Shown one piece after another: positions 1 to 10,206 of a stretch of DNA of 20,297 bases. The position numbers and the translations under genes were made by a program. The notes under the pieces were generated by a model, which worked only from the letters and a program-made list of their open reading frames with translations, was not told the origin of the DNA and did not search any database. Each line of letters begins with the position of its first letter. Position 1 is the first letter of the stretch. Origin of the DNA: Symbiodinium natans (Eukaryota > Sar > Dinophyceae > Suessiales > Symbiodiniaceae); NCBI GenBank assembly GCA_905221605.1, contig CAJNDS010001393.1, positions 1 through 20,297 on the forward strand, given 5' to 3'.

Positions 1-1904
1 GCTTGCAATTGCCATGTTGCAGTGTTCATACTCTACTGTCCATCAAACAGCACTCTTTGTTGTCGCCCGAAATAGGCATTCTAGACTACATCCGACCCAA
101 CGATGCAAGGAGTGCTGCTGAGCTCCACTGGCCCGCGCGACCCAATGCAGAACTTGTTGGCTCTCAGATGCTCTCAGGGCAACGAAGATCTCAACAGCTC
201 GCGTGCGAAACGACCCCAGGCCTGCGACAGGTGCATTATCAGCATAGTAAGCTTTCATGAGACGCTTCAACTTCTGATGAATGCAATCGACGGCAGTCGG
301 CTCGAGACTCTGAGGCTCCAGCCTCTAACATGATGGTAGCATAGGGCAGCACCTGGCTTTACTTTTTTGAAGCAGGTCCCTCTCGGATGCTCAATAGCCC
401 CAAATAATTATAGCACAACCTCCATGGCAGCCCACATCCTTCAAAGAGCAACCAAGCCTCCTAAGGCGGCTCGTGAGGCGCTTGTGTCAGATGAAGCCAG
501 GGGAACTGTTTCCTGCTACATGACACACACACACACACACATGGCAGTTTTTCTTCCGTGCTTTTGCTGTGGTCTCAAGCCTGCAGGTGCATACCCCACG
601 AGTTTTCGGGAACCCAACGAAATCATCAAGAATGCATTGATGTTGGCAAAAGATGCGTGATTGGTCGCACGATGCGCCGACAAGTTTGCCATGAAACATC
701 AAAAACGTATGAAAACCCCCATGACATATGGTTGTTCTACAGGACCAAACAATGCTCACAAACAGCCACGACCCGACAGGGCCTGCTCGTGCACCCAGAC
801 CGAGGGAAAGCCAGGCCTCAGAAACATTAATGAAAAAGGATGCAGCCATGAACAATGTCGAACATAAATGTTGACGTGCCACTGGGAGGGGCCCGCTTCA
901 CCTCCTCGAACCCTTCAAACTGGAAGTGCGCCGAAGAGAGGCACAAACGATCCGAAAGCAAATGAGCTGAAGTTCGAGGGTCACTAAATGCTTGCCGAGA
1001 CACTGCGCCTCGAAGCGTGCAGCCACGCCTGCTCAACATCTGACCTGCACTGCATAAGCATGAGCTACCGCGCTGTAGCAACGAACCTCGGCCGCAGCAC
1101 TTTTCGGCAAAGTCAGAAAACAATGAACGGTTCCAGCCTTCGGCAAGGTTTGACCCCAATTACACTGCAGCATCGAACATCATCGAACCGTGCGCATCTC
1201 TGACATGGCTGTGTTGCTTTCGCCATGTGAGGGCTGCCAAGTTGAGTTGAGTCATGCAGATTCATAGGGGAGACTCGAAACACGCAGCAAACGTCCGAAC
1301 CGAGGAGCCATTTGTTTTGAAACGAGGCATTCTTGGCCACCAACAACTTTTCACATGTGGCCCGGAAAAAGTACAAACAGCCCATCACTACTGACCTTAT
1401 CCTCAAAGCAGGTACAACGCCCCAGCATGTTCCAGCAACGGTTGCCCCGTGGCGGCCCTTTGCTCAGGCACTATGCAGCTTGGAGCCCCACTCGATGGCC
1501 GCAGTCCGTTGCTTGCCTGCCTCCCCGGACCTATGCATCCATGGATTGGAACAGAAACTTCATGCCGTGAGTTGTTCAATGTCCTAAGTTGCTCGGCACG
1601 ACCCTCCACTGCAGTGCACAAACCAAAAAGTGGCAATGCACTTCGAAGCGTCTTGCCATCGCAAAACATCTGACCCCAGATTTGGAACGCGCAGCAATCG
1701 TCCGACAAGCATCTCGCATCCAGTTTCATGCCTGATCGGTCTCCCTCAACTGCCAGAACAGAAGAAGGTGTTTTGTTCTTGTCACGGGCGCGGAGCACGT
1801 TGTTTCTTGGCTGCGGGTGCGCACACTTGCACTCGGGCGAGCACATGCGAATTGCTAGTTTCCGTGGCTGCCTTGGGCACTCGGCTTGCAAAATCCTCGC
1901 GACT
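1..1904. other. Gene-free flank, no recognised feature
   Basis: I see no convincing gene here. Frames are open for up to about 225 codons on the minus strand (1403-2086), but that reading is Cys/Arg/Pro-rich, matches nothing I recognise and runs through short direct repeats, so I read it as chance openness in GC-moderate DNA. The only clear structure is an AC microsatellite near 523. No splice-bounded exon chain, tRNA or snRNA was found by eye. Confidence 0.5.
523..541. repeat. (AC)n microsatellite
   Basis: Nine AC dinucleotides in a row plus one extra A. A simple-sequence repeat with no sign of function. Confidence 0.95.
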
Positions 1905-2008
1905 ACCGTGGTCCTCGAATTCGCGCATGGCATATCTCTCGCAAGTTCCGGGTCCTTGAAATTCCTCCTGAATACCGTACAAGACCGTGGTCCTCGAATT
2001 TCGCACAT
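1905..2008 (+). repeat. Direct repeat pair, 79-bp spacing
   Basis: The word ACCGTGGTCCTCGAAT followed by TCGC occurs at 1905 and again at 1984, with one extra T in the second copy. The sequence between the copies is not clearly repeated. It marks the left edge of a locally duplicated, GC-rich stretch that continues into the CGGAGAAT repeats. Confidence 0.75.
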
Positions 2009-2118
2009 CCTGAAACGCGCCTTAAACACCGCAAAAAACCCGGAATACGCCATTTTTTCGGAAAATCTAGGGACCCAGCCTTCCACAAAACTAACAAAAC
2101 AAGAAATTCAGGAGAAGT

Positions 2119-2314
2119 CGCGGAGAATCGCGCAGAATCGCGGAGAACCGCGGCGGAGTCTGCAGAGATGAAAACCACTCAAAAGCATTCGCGAGCTTTT
2201 CGCGGGCTTTTTGCGTAGATCGAAAACCACTCAGAAGCGTTCTCGGGGCGTTTCACGGAGAATCGCGGAGAATCGAGCGGAGAATCGTGCGGAGAATCGC
2301 GGGGAATCGCGGAG
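2119..2314 (+). repeat. Degenerate CGGAGAATCG tandem repeat, two blocks
   Basis: Two blocks (about 2119-2160 and 2256-2314) are built from imperfect copies of the 10-mer CGGAGAATCG. They are separated by a roughly 52-bp direct duplication whose copies begin with GAAAACCACTCA at 2170 and GAAAACCACTCAGAAGCG at 2222. The pattern looks like a small minisatellite that duplicated with its flank. No protein is inferred. Confidence 0.8.
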
Positions 2315-2528
2315 GGTTTGCAATTTTTGAAAAACAAAATCCTGATTTTTTCAGAAACTCGGGAAAGATTGGCGTTTCGAGCATTTAATGTTTGTCTTCG
2401 AGAAATCTCAAAAAAACGAAAATTTGGCCAGAGTGAAGCTGCTGGCGGTTTAGAGTTTAGGGTTGAAGGATCCTCATCGGACCCGCGAAGAAAGCCGCCG
2501 TTGTAATGCGCTGTTTCTTGTTTCTGGG

Positions 2529-2592
2529 TCTGCAAACACTATAGGGCCCAGCCACCACCGTCTGCAAACACTATAGGGCCCAGCCACCACCG
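2529..2592 (+). repeat. Perfect 32-bp tandem duplication
   Basis: Positions 2529-2560 and 2561-2592 are identical. Each starts TCTGCAAACACTATAGGG and ends CACCACCG. Perfect identity points to a recent event, or less likely an assembly duplication. Confidence 0.9.
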
Positions 2593-3279
2593 CGTAGTTT
2601 CAACCCTCCGATTTATGCTTGTGGCTGTTCCATTCTGGCAAAGCCCGACAATTCTTTTTCAGCCACCCAAAACCAAAACCCTAACTTCGTACCCTGAAAA
2701 TAACTACTGTAGGTCTTCGACACACGCCGTCACGGGACCACTGCTTTCCACGCAGGCTTATATACACCAGGATGATATACAGAGCAACCCCCAAGTCCTA
2801 AATACCATGTTGAACGTGCAATCGGTGCTATGGCATAGCGTCGGGCGGGGGGGTGGGGGGCGCGGAGGGGGAGGGGATGCGGGTCGGAGGGAGACAACCA
2901 CGACCAAGCCCCGACCGACTCTTGGCCCAGGCAGAGAGTGTCCAAGTTGTTCGTCAGCGAGCTTACAAGCTTAGCTGCGTGCCCGCAAAATTCATTAGAC
3001 CCCACCGCGAAAACAACAACGAAGACCTCCTGAACACTACGGGCACCTCGCCGCTCGGCAGGCCCCGGCCGAAGCGGGGTCGCGTAGCCTTAAGATTACA
3101 AAAGGAGTTTTAGCACAAGCCCAGAAAAAAAACACAGAAAAAAAATCAAGGCCTTCTGGCGCATTAAATTCTTCGTCAACAGATTGCCGGTCTCAGTATT
3201 GGTTTACGAACTCATCTCATGCGCGAGATTAGGAAGGAAACCAAAAGCAAAAGGACAATCACAAGTCTCATTTTAAAAT
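2593..3279. other. Gene-free stretch before the 1.6-kb array
   Basis: No gene recognised. It contains the G-rich tract at 2843-2893, a small GC hairpin candidate near 3060-3080 (CCCCGGCC...GCGGGG) and A-runs at 3126-3148. The last bases before the first array unit read TTTTAAAATA. Confidence 0.5.
2843..2893 (+). other. G-rich tract, G-quadruplex candidate
   Basis: Five or more runs of at least three G lie within about 40 bases of the plus strand (GGG, G7, G6, G5, G4), with loops of one to six bases. This fits the usual G-quadruplex rule of four G3+ runs with short loops. Function is unknown. Confidence 0.6.
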
Positions 3280-4893
3280 ACTGTGGAGGTCACTTCGGCT
3301 TCCCTACCTTTTGGGGTTGATTTCTTGCCCTCTTTTTGTGTTTCCAAATCCACACACCTTTCACCACTCGCATACTTCCACACTTGAACAGCCAGCAGAA
3401 CCCAGCCGACATACACGCAAACGCACACCACCCACTAAAGCCACTTTGCACCCACATAATGACACACACCACACTCCATGACACACACGAATCTCTGCCA
3501 AAACGCCGAAACCACAACACACCACACCCATTCACAATGAAAAAACGAGGTAAACACATAGACACCACTGCAAGGCCACTGTTTTTTTTATTTGGTGTCA
3601 CTTCTGAGACTCCATTGCCTTACCACCCTTTACCCACACTGACACTTTCCTTGCACACTGAAGCCAAAGACATGCACCCGCAAACCAACCTACTTTGCAA
3701 CCAAATGCTCACACACACACACATCCACAACACTCTTGCACATGCACACTCAGAAAAACAGCTGAAACCACAAAATGCACATTCTTATGGACATCTTCAA
3801 GTTCCGATTGCAATTTTTTTCACTGTCTTTCTGGTCAATCGACAGCTTACCGGGCTGGCACTCACCAAAACACTTGCTGAACGATCTATTTGTGTTTTTG
3901 TTCAGGACGGTTTCTCGAAACTCTCTCTTCTGAAGCTTGCAACTCAACCGAGAGATCATTCCGACAAAAACAAAGAACACATTGAACAAAAGCAAGAGAA
4001 AATTTCTTTTTCAGACGGGCGAAGGCAATTTGAACCGAAAAAAAGTGTTGCTGTGGCACAAATCTGCTGCTGAATCTGAAGAAATTGTCTAAGTTTCACG
4101 ACTCTGGCTTCTTTCCAGTGTTTTCTCGATTCTCCAAAGTTCAAAAAAAGAAAAACCAATGTTTTTGTCTTGCTCACATTGAAAAACAATCACACTGACA
4201 TCATGGCCCAGAACGACTTGAGAGTCGTCCAGCCTCGATTTCCATTTCATTCGACTTTTTTTGACAAAGCTTCAATTGCGTTCTCTTGTCTTTGATTTTC
4301 CAAAATGGCCAAACAGAAATTCAAGGCACACTGAAATTTGACAGAAGATTGAGCAGAAGAAACTCTGATTTCTTTCAGGCTGGGTGCCCTCAATTCTTTG
4401 TCTTTCGTTTTGGTGCGTGTTGCAATTCTTCTCTGGATTCAGCACCATTCAACAAATTTTCAAAATTTCTGAAGTCTCCGAATATGTTGAAAAAAACCCT
4501 CAAAATCAACACTTGCTCAGTGAAATTTGTGAATTTACTCTGGTGTTTCGCTCGCTTCGCTCGCACTTATTCACATTCTGGTAATACACTTTGCAATTTT
4601 CAAGTGGTTTGGCTTGGGCGTCGCGCGCAACCTTAACGGATCAACACCACGGTTGAACTCGTCTCGTCCTGCAGTTGATTTCTGTCCAAACGGCACTGTC
4701 AGAGGCTTTAAAAACACTTGTTTCAAAGCATTGAACTTTTCCAAGCTGCAGTTTCCACCGAGGTTGACTCTGCACCCTTCTTTTCTCCTCTTCTGCCTTC
4801 AGGCCTTGCACCAAAACCTGGAGAATCTGAAACCCAAGATGAGGGGCAGCAAAATTGATCGAAAAGGTAGGGAAGCTCCAGTGACCTCCACAG
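3280..4893. mobile_element. 1.6-kb TIR-bounded unit, copy 1
   Basis: This unit starts ACTGTGGAGGTCACT and ends in the reverse complement, AGTGACCTCCACAG. Over the terminal 32 bp the two ends match at 29 positions as an inverted repeat; the mismatches sit in the middle, and the inner block is CTTCCCTACCTTTT against AAAAGGTAGGGAAG. Ends of this kind are the hallmark of cut-and-paste DNA transposons. No transposase is visible, so the unit would be non-autonomous. It differs from copy 2 by fewer than ten small changes. A CA-rich frame is open for about 245 codons (3336-4073), His/Thr/Pro-rich and probably not coding. A small hairpin, ACGACT-TGAG-AGTCGT, lies at 4213-4228. I see no convincing target-site duplication: the left flank is AAAAT and the array's right flank is TAGAG. 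Confidence 0.65.
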
Positions 4894-4923
4894 GTGGAGG
4901 CCACTTCGGCTTCCCTACCTTTT
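4862..4923. repeat. TIR-TIR palindrome at the copy 1/2 junction
   Basis: Two 30-base arms (4862-4891 and 4894-4923), complementary at 26 positions, flank a two-base AG spacer. The right TIR of copy 1 directly abuts the left TIR of copy 2, which has lost its first bases (ACT). Such a palindrome could extrude as a hairpin. Confidence 0.85.
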
Positions 4924-6502
4924 GGGGTTGATTGCTTGCCCTCTTTTTGTGTTTCCAAATCCACACACCTTTCACCACTCGCATACTTCCACACTTGAAC
5001 AGCCAGCAGAACCCAGCCGACATACACGCAAGCGCACACCACCCACTAAAGCCACTTTGCACCCACATAATGACACACACCACACTCCATGACACACACG
5101 AATCTCTGCCAAAACGCCGAAACCACAACACACCACACCCATTCACAATGAAAAAACGAGGTAAACACATAGACACCACTGCAAGGCCACTGTTTTTTTT
5201 TGGTGTCACTTCTGAGACTCCATTGCCTTACCACCCTTTACCCACACTGACACTTTCCTTGCACACTGAAGCCAAAGACATGCACCCGCAAACCAACCTA
5301 CTTTGCAACCAAATGCTCACACACACACACATCCACAACACTCTTGCACATGCACACTCAGAAAAACAGCTGAAACCACAAAATGCACATTCTTATGGAC
5401 ATCTTCAAGTTCCGATTGCAATTTTTTTCACTGTCTTTCTGGTCAATCGACAGCTTACCGGGCTGGCACTCACCAAAACACTTGCTGAACGATCTATTTG
5501 TGTTTTTGTTCAGGACGGTTTCTCGAAACTCTCTCTTCTGAAGCTTGCAACTCAACCGAGAGATCATTCCGACAAAAACAAAGAACACATTGAACAAAAG
5601 CAAGAGAAAATTTCTTTTTCAGACGGGCGAAGGCAATTTGAACCGAAAAAAAGTGTTGCTGTGGCACAAATCTGCTGCTGAATCTGAAGAAATTGTCTAA
5701 GTTTCACGACTCTGGCTTCTTTCCAGTGTTTTCTCGATTCTCCAAAGTTCAAAAAAAGAAAAACCAATGTTTTTGTCTTGCTCACATTGAAAAACAATCA
5801 CACTGACATCATGGCCCAGAACGACTTGAGAGTCGTCCAGCCTCGATTTCCATTTCATTCGACTTTTTTTGACAAAGCTTCAATTGCGTTCTCTTGTCTT
5901 TGATTTTCCAAAATGGCCAAACAGAAATTCAAGGCACACTGAAATTTGACAGAAGATTGAGCAGAAGAAACTCTGATTTCTTTCAGGCTGGGTGCCCTCA
6001 ATTCTTTGTCTTTCGTTTTGGTGCGTGTTGCAATTCTTCTCTGGATTCAGCACCATTCAACAAATTTTCAAAATTTCTGAAGTCTCCGAAAATGTTGAAA
6101 AAAAAACCTCAAAATCAACACTTGATCAGTGAAATTTGTGAATTTACTCTGGTGTTTCGCTCGCTTCGCTCGCACTTATTCACATTCTGGTCATACACTT
6201 TGCAATTTTCAAGTGGTTTGGCTTGGGCGTCGCGCGCAACCTTAACGGATCAACACCACGGTTGAACTCGTCTCGTCCTGCAGTTGATTTCTGTCCAAAC
6301 GGCACTGTCAGAGGCTTTAAAAACACTTGTTTCAAAGCATTGAACTTTTCCAAGCTGCAGTTTCCACCGAGGTTGACTCTGCACCCTTCTTTTCTCCTCT
6401 TCTGCCTTCAGGCCTTGCACCAAAACCTGGAGAATCTGAAACCCAAGATGAGGGGCAGCAAAATTGATCGAAAAGGTAGGGAAGCTCCAGTGACCTCCAC
6501 AG
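4894..6502. mobile_element. 1.6-kb TIR-bounded unit, copy 2
   Basis: Direct repeat of copy 1 in the same orientation, with period 1611. Differences from copy 1 that I can list are T to C in the left TIR (GAGGCCAC), T to G at GATTGCTTG, an A to G in the CGCACACC run, a 3-base loss in a T-run near 5200, small A-run changes near 6100, and GCTCAG to GATCAG. That is above 99% identity by eye. The near-identity and shared boundaries argue that copies 1 and 2 separated recently. No transposase, LTR or promoter is seen. Confidence 0.65.
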
Positions 6503-6532
6503 GTGGAGGCCACTTCGGCTTCCCTACCTTTT
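6471..6532. repeat. TIR-TIR palindrome at the copy 2/3 junction
   Basis: Same structure as at the first junction: arms 6471-6500 and 6503-6532 around the spacer AG. The identical two-base spacer at both junctions suggests that both arose from one founding junction. Confidence 0.85.
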
Positions 6533-8106
6533 GGGGTTGATTGCTTGCCCTCTTTTTGTGTTTCCAAATCCACACACCTTTCACCACTCGCATACTTCCA
6601 CACTTGAACAGCCAGCAGAACCCAGCCGACATACACGCAAGCGCACACCACCCACTAAAGCCACTTTGCACCCACATAATGACACACACCACACTCCATG
6701 ACACACACGAATCTCTGCCAAAACGCCGAAACCACAACACACCACACCCATTCACAATGAAAAAACGAGGTAAACACATAGACACCACTGCAAGGCCACT
6801 GTTTTTTTTATTTGGTGTCACTTCTGAGACTCCATTGCCTTACCACCCTTTACCCACACTGACACTTTCCTTGCACACTGAAGCCAAAGACATGCACCCG
6901 CAAACCAACCTACTTTGCAACCAATTGCTCACACACACACATCCACAACACTCTTGCACATGCACACTCAGAAAAACAGCTGAAACCACAAAATGCACAT
7001 TCTTATGGACATCTTCAAGTTCCGATTGCAATTTTTTGCACTGTCTTTCTGGTCAATCGACAGCTTACCGGGCTGGCACTCACCAAACACTTGCTGAACG
7101 ATCTATTTGTGTTTTTGTTCAGGACGGTTTCTCGAAACTCTCTCTTCTGAAGCTTGCAACTCAACCGAGAGATCATTCCGACAAAAACAAAGAAAACATT
7201 GAACAAAAGCAAGAGAAAATTTCTTTTTCAGACGGGTGAAGGCAATTTGAACCGGAAAAAAAAGTGTTGCTGTGGCAAATCTGCTGCTGAATCTGAAGAA
7301 ATTGTCTAAGTTTCACGACTCTGGCTTCTTTCCAGTGTTTTCTCGATTCTCCAAAGTTCAAAAAAAGAAAAACCAATGTTTTTGTCTTGCTCACATTGAA
7401 AAACAATCACACTGACATCATGGCCCAGAACGACTTGAGAGTCGTCCAGCCTCGATTTCCATTTCATTCGACTTTTTTTGACAAAGCTTCAATTGCGTTC
7501 TCTTGTCTTTGATTTTCCAAAATGGCCAAACAGAAATTCAAGGCACACTGAAATTTGACAGAAGATTGAGCAGAAGAAACTCTGATTTCTTTCAGGCTGG
7601 GTGCCCTCAATTCTTTGTCATTCGTTTTGGTGCGCGTTGCAATTCTTCTCTGGATTCAGCACCATTCAACAAATTTTCAAAATTTCTGAAGTCTCCGAAA
7701 ATGTTGAAAAAAAACCCTCGAAATCAACACTTGATCGGTGAAATTTGTGAATTTACTCTGGTGTTTCGCTCGCTTCGCTCGCACTTATTCACATTCTGGT
7801 CATACACTTTGCAATTTTCAAGTGGTTTGGCTTGGGCGTCGCGCGCAACCTTAACGGATCAACACCACGGTTGAACTCGTCTCGTCCTGCAGTTGATTTC
7901 TGTCCAAACGGCACTGTCAGAGGCTTTTAAAAACACTTGTTTCAAAGCATTGAACTTTTCCAAGCTGCAGTTTCCACCGATGTTGACTCTGCACCCTTCT
8001 TTTCTCCTCTTCTGCCTTCAGGCCTTGCACCAAAACCTGGAGAATCTGAAACCCAAGATGGGGCAGCAAAATTGATCGAAAAGGTAGCTCCAGTGACCTC
8101 CACAGT
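6503..8106. mobile_element. 1.6-kb TIR-bounded unit, copy 3
   Basis: Third direct repeat, period 1609 from copy 2. It carries about 17 small differences, including a lost CA in the microsatellite near 6930, a single-base loss in CACCAAACAC near 7083, C to T creating TGA near 7237, loss of CA in GGCAAATC, and a 5-base deletion in the right TIR (GGTAGCTCC in place of GGTAGGGAAGCTCC). It is the most diverged of the three but still about 98-99% identical. The right end finishes at CCACAGT, then unique sequence begins. Confidence 0.65.
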
Positions 8107-8603
8107 TAGAGAAAGTTCCGGTTCAAACAAGTTCACACTTTGCCGCCCTGCTTGTTCTAGTTTTGGGGGAAGACTGACACAAGACTTAGACTGGAACCGA
8201 CTAAGAGGCTTATTTGTGTTACTCGCAACGAGGAAGCTGTGAAAGCCAGATCTGGCTTCCCGTATGTGAAAAACGCCGCAACTGGGCCCAAAAATGGCCC
8301 TCCTAAACTTGGGTTCCAATTTGAGGCTCCAACCTGGGTGGCCTTGTATGTTCACACAGGAAATCCAAAATCTAGGACCCGTTTTCGGTGCGCCAGAATT
8401 GAACTGCTTTTGGAACCCTTGAGTTCAATAACAATTGAAATCAACTTACAGACAAACAAGATTTTTTCTATTCGACACTGTTTGCATCAACACTTTTTAA
8501 CAAAAATCGCCGTCGATACGCGTGTTCTTGGCTTGCTAAACTTGTCTTTAGCTGGCATTCAAGACAAAGCAGTCTTGCTTTGTTCGCGTGCAATCTTTCT
8601 CGC
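8107..8603. other. Unique spacer between array and relic copy
   Basis: No gene recognised. A perfect 16-bp palindrome, AAGCCAGATCTGGCTT, lies at 8243-8258. The plus frame open from 8239 to 8781 runs into the relic repeat copy and shows no recognisable motif. Confidence 0.5.
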
Positions 8604-9022
8604 ACTGTGGAGGTCACTTCGGCTTTCCTACCTTTTGGAGTTGATTTCTTGCCCCTTTTTGCGTTTCCAAATCCACATACCTTTCACCACTCGCATACTT
8701 TCACACTTGAACAGCCAGCAGAACCCAGCCGACATGCCAAAACGCCCACCCATTCACAATGAAAAACAGATAAACACATGACACCACTGCAAGGCCACTG
8801 TTTTTTTAATTTGGTGTTACTTCTGAGACTCACCCGCAAACCAACCTACTCCACAAAATGCACACTCATGGACATTTTCAAGCTCTAATTGCAATTTTTT
8901 ACACTGTCTTTCTGGTCAATCAACAGCTTAGCGGGCTGGCACTTGCCAAACACTTGCTGAACGATCTATTTGTGTTTTTGTTCTCGGACGGTTTCTCGAA
9001 ACTTCTGAAGCTTGCAATTCAA
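8604..9022. mobile_element. Diverged, deleted fourth copy of the 1.6-kb unit
   Basis: It begins with the same left end, ACTGTGGAGGTCACTTCGG, and follows the unit to the segment ending GAAGCTTGCAA. Several internal deletions reduce about 680 bases of the full unit to about 420, and many point changes are present. The right half and the right TIR are missing; unrelated sequence starts near 9022. Its 5' start coincides with the TIR start of copies 1-3, which independently supports that boundary as the true element end. Confidence 0.75.
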
Positions 9023-9183
9023 GAGGCGAGACGTTGCCCGGCAGAAAAAAGCGGAGAGGTTGAGGGCAGTTTCCCCCATTTGCATAGCAGTGACGTAGCA
9101 GAGGCTACGCCGAGAACCCCATGTTTTCTTTTGTTGTTTTAGACATGATTCCACACGAGTTTGCCCGACTTAAACAAGCGGAG

Positions 9184-9300
9184 GGGCCATTTGTGGAGGT
9201 TTGGGCAGCAGTTTAAAAGGCGTAATACTTGCTGGGCCTTCTGTGGAGGATTTAGGCAGCAGTTTAAAAGGCTGAACTTGCTGGGCCTTTTGTGAAGGGT
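9184..9300 (+). repeat. About 50-bp imperfect tandem repeat, 2.3 copies
   Basis: Copies start at GGGCC (9184, 9234 and 9283). Each contains TGTGGAGG followed by GGCAGCAGTTTAAAAGG, and the copies are joined by ACTTGCT. The third copy is truncated after TGTGAAGGG. It is not related to the 1.6-kb unit. Confidence 0.8.
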
Positions 9301-9549
9301 TCGAGCGCTGGCTGCCAAGCCTCTGCACGACATTGTAACAATTCTGACGCTGCGCAATGTGGGAGAGATGAAGAACTTGATTGAGGCGACAAGGCAGCGC
9401 AGCTCTGTCATGTAACGTCGGACCTTTACCGTTATCATCATTATTATCGTCACCACCACCACCACCCCCAAACGGAGCCGACGCCACAGGAAGCACGGGG
9501 AATTCTACTACGCACCCAATCGAATGTCCAAGAGATTGTCCCCAGATAT
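9301..9549. other. Short gene-free spacer with simple repeats
   Basis: It contains interrupted ATC/ATT and (CAC)n simple sequence at about 9433-9472. Nothing else is seen. Confidence 0.5.
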
Positions 9550-10206
9550 TTAACCAAAACCCTTCATAGACCTTAGCTTTAAAGTTTCAACCGTCTTGAT
9601 CAGAGTTTTCAACTCAGTCAAGGTGTTGTCAGCATCACCATAGAGCAAATCACACAAGTAGCCCAACCGAACGCTTGTGTTGTTGTTGCTACCCAAAGTC
9701 CCAACCGCATCAGAAAGCTTTTTGTCCCCAACTTGACTTAATAAGGTTCAGATAATTTGGATATTAGGTGTTTCCGATGTAGTCAGAGACTTTTTATAAG
9801 AAGCAAGGATGTCGTCGAACAGGGGCAAGGTCAGATGTATTTATTACAAGTTGTAAGGGATCCAATTTCTTCTTGAATAAGACGACTTCGTTGCTTCTAT
9901 TGGAATGCCTCGAGATGGTTTAAACCCTCCTTCGCCATCAACTCTACCCTTTTTTTTTCTTTTTGGGGCGCCTCCTGTTTGCTCCCTGCACAAGGGCTGT
10001 TCCTCCTTATCGCTGTTTTCTTCTTCGCTGCTCGTGTTAGCATGGCAGCCGTCATTGAAGTTACCTCGGATAAGAATGTTACTTTAAATGTTCTAAAGAA
10101 ACATTATCTTATATTACCAACCGAAAGGTGTTTTTAATATGTTAAGAATCTGTCCAAACTTGATCTTCAGAATGCCAGTATCACGATGGATCTGCTTTTT
10201 GAACAT
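9550..10206 (-). pseudogene. Decayed protein-coding remnant, unrecognised family
   Basis: One minus-strand frame runs from 10206 to the stop at 9550-9552 and reads as protein-like although it is interrupted by stops at 10114, near 10090, 10084, 9844, 9841 and 9748. Between the stops are an ATG-led 30-residue piece (10204-10116), a 79-codon piece with an acidic run TSSEEENSDKEEQ followed by a basic PKRKKKGR resembling a nuclear localisation signal (10083-9847), and 30- and 65-codon helical pieces, the last containing LSDAVGTLG and ALLYGD-like turns. Bias toward charged residues and amphipathic spacing favour this strand. I do not recognise the family. It probably continues the 233-codon frame at 10170-10868 through a frameshift or intron. 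Stop-codon reassignment would also make it open, but the neighbouring frame spells Gln with ordinary CAA/CAG codons. Confidence 0.4.

Noticed and set aside
1403-2086. 227-codon minus-strand frame
   Set aside because: Composition is Cys/Arg/Pro-rich with no motif. It runs through direct repeats, and overlapping frames on the other strand are almost as long.
4932-5681. 249-codon His/Thr-rich frame in array copy 2 as a gene
   Set aside because: The openness follows from CA-rich sequence that rarely forms stops in this frame. The relic copy shows amino-acid-changing substitutions and truncation, and copy 3 has a premature stop.
3280-8106. LTR retrotransposon interpretation of the 1.6-kb repeats
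   Set aside because: The unit ends are inverted, not TG...CA. There is no primer binding site, polypurine tract or coding region between copies, and the copies are contiguous.
9550-10083. Reassigned stop codons (TAA as Gln, TGA as Trp), as reported for an Amoebophrya syndinean
   Set aside because: Reading through the stops gives a smooth protein, but the adjoining 233-codon frame uses ordinary Gln and Trp codons and contains no TAA, TAG or TGA. The recombinase remnant also shows true frameshifts. Simple decay explains it better.
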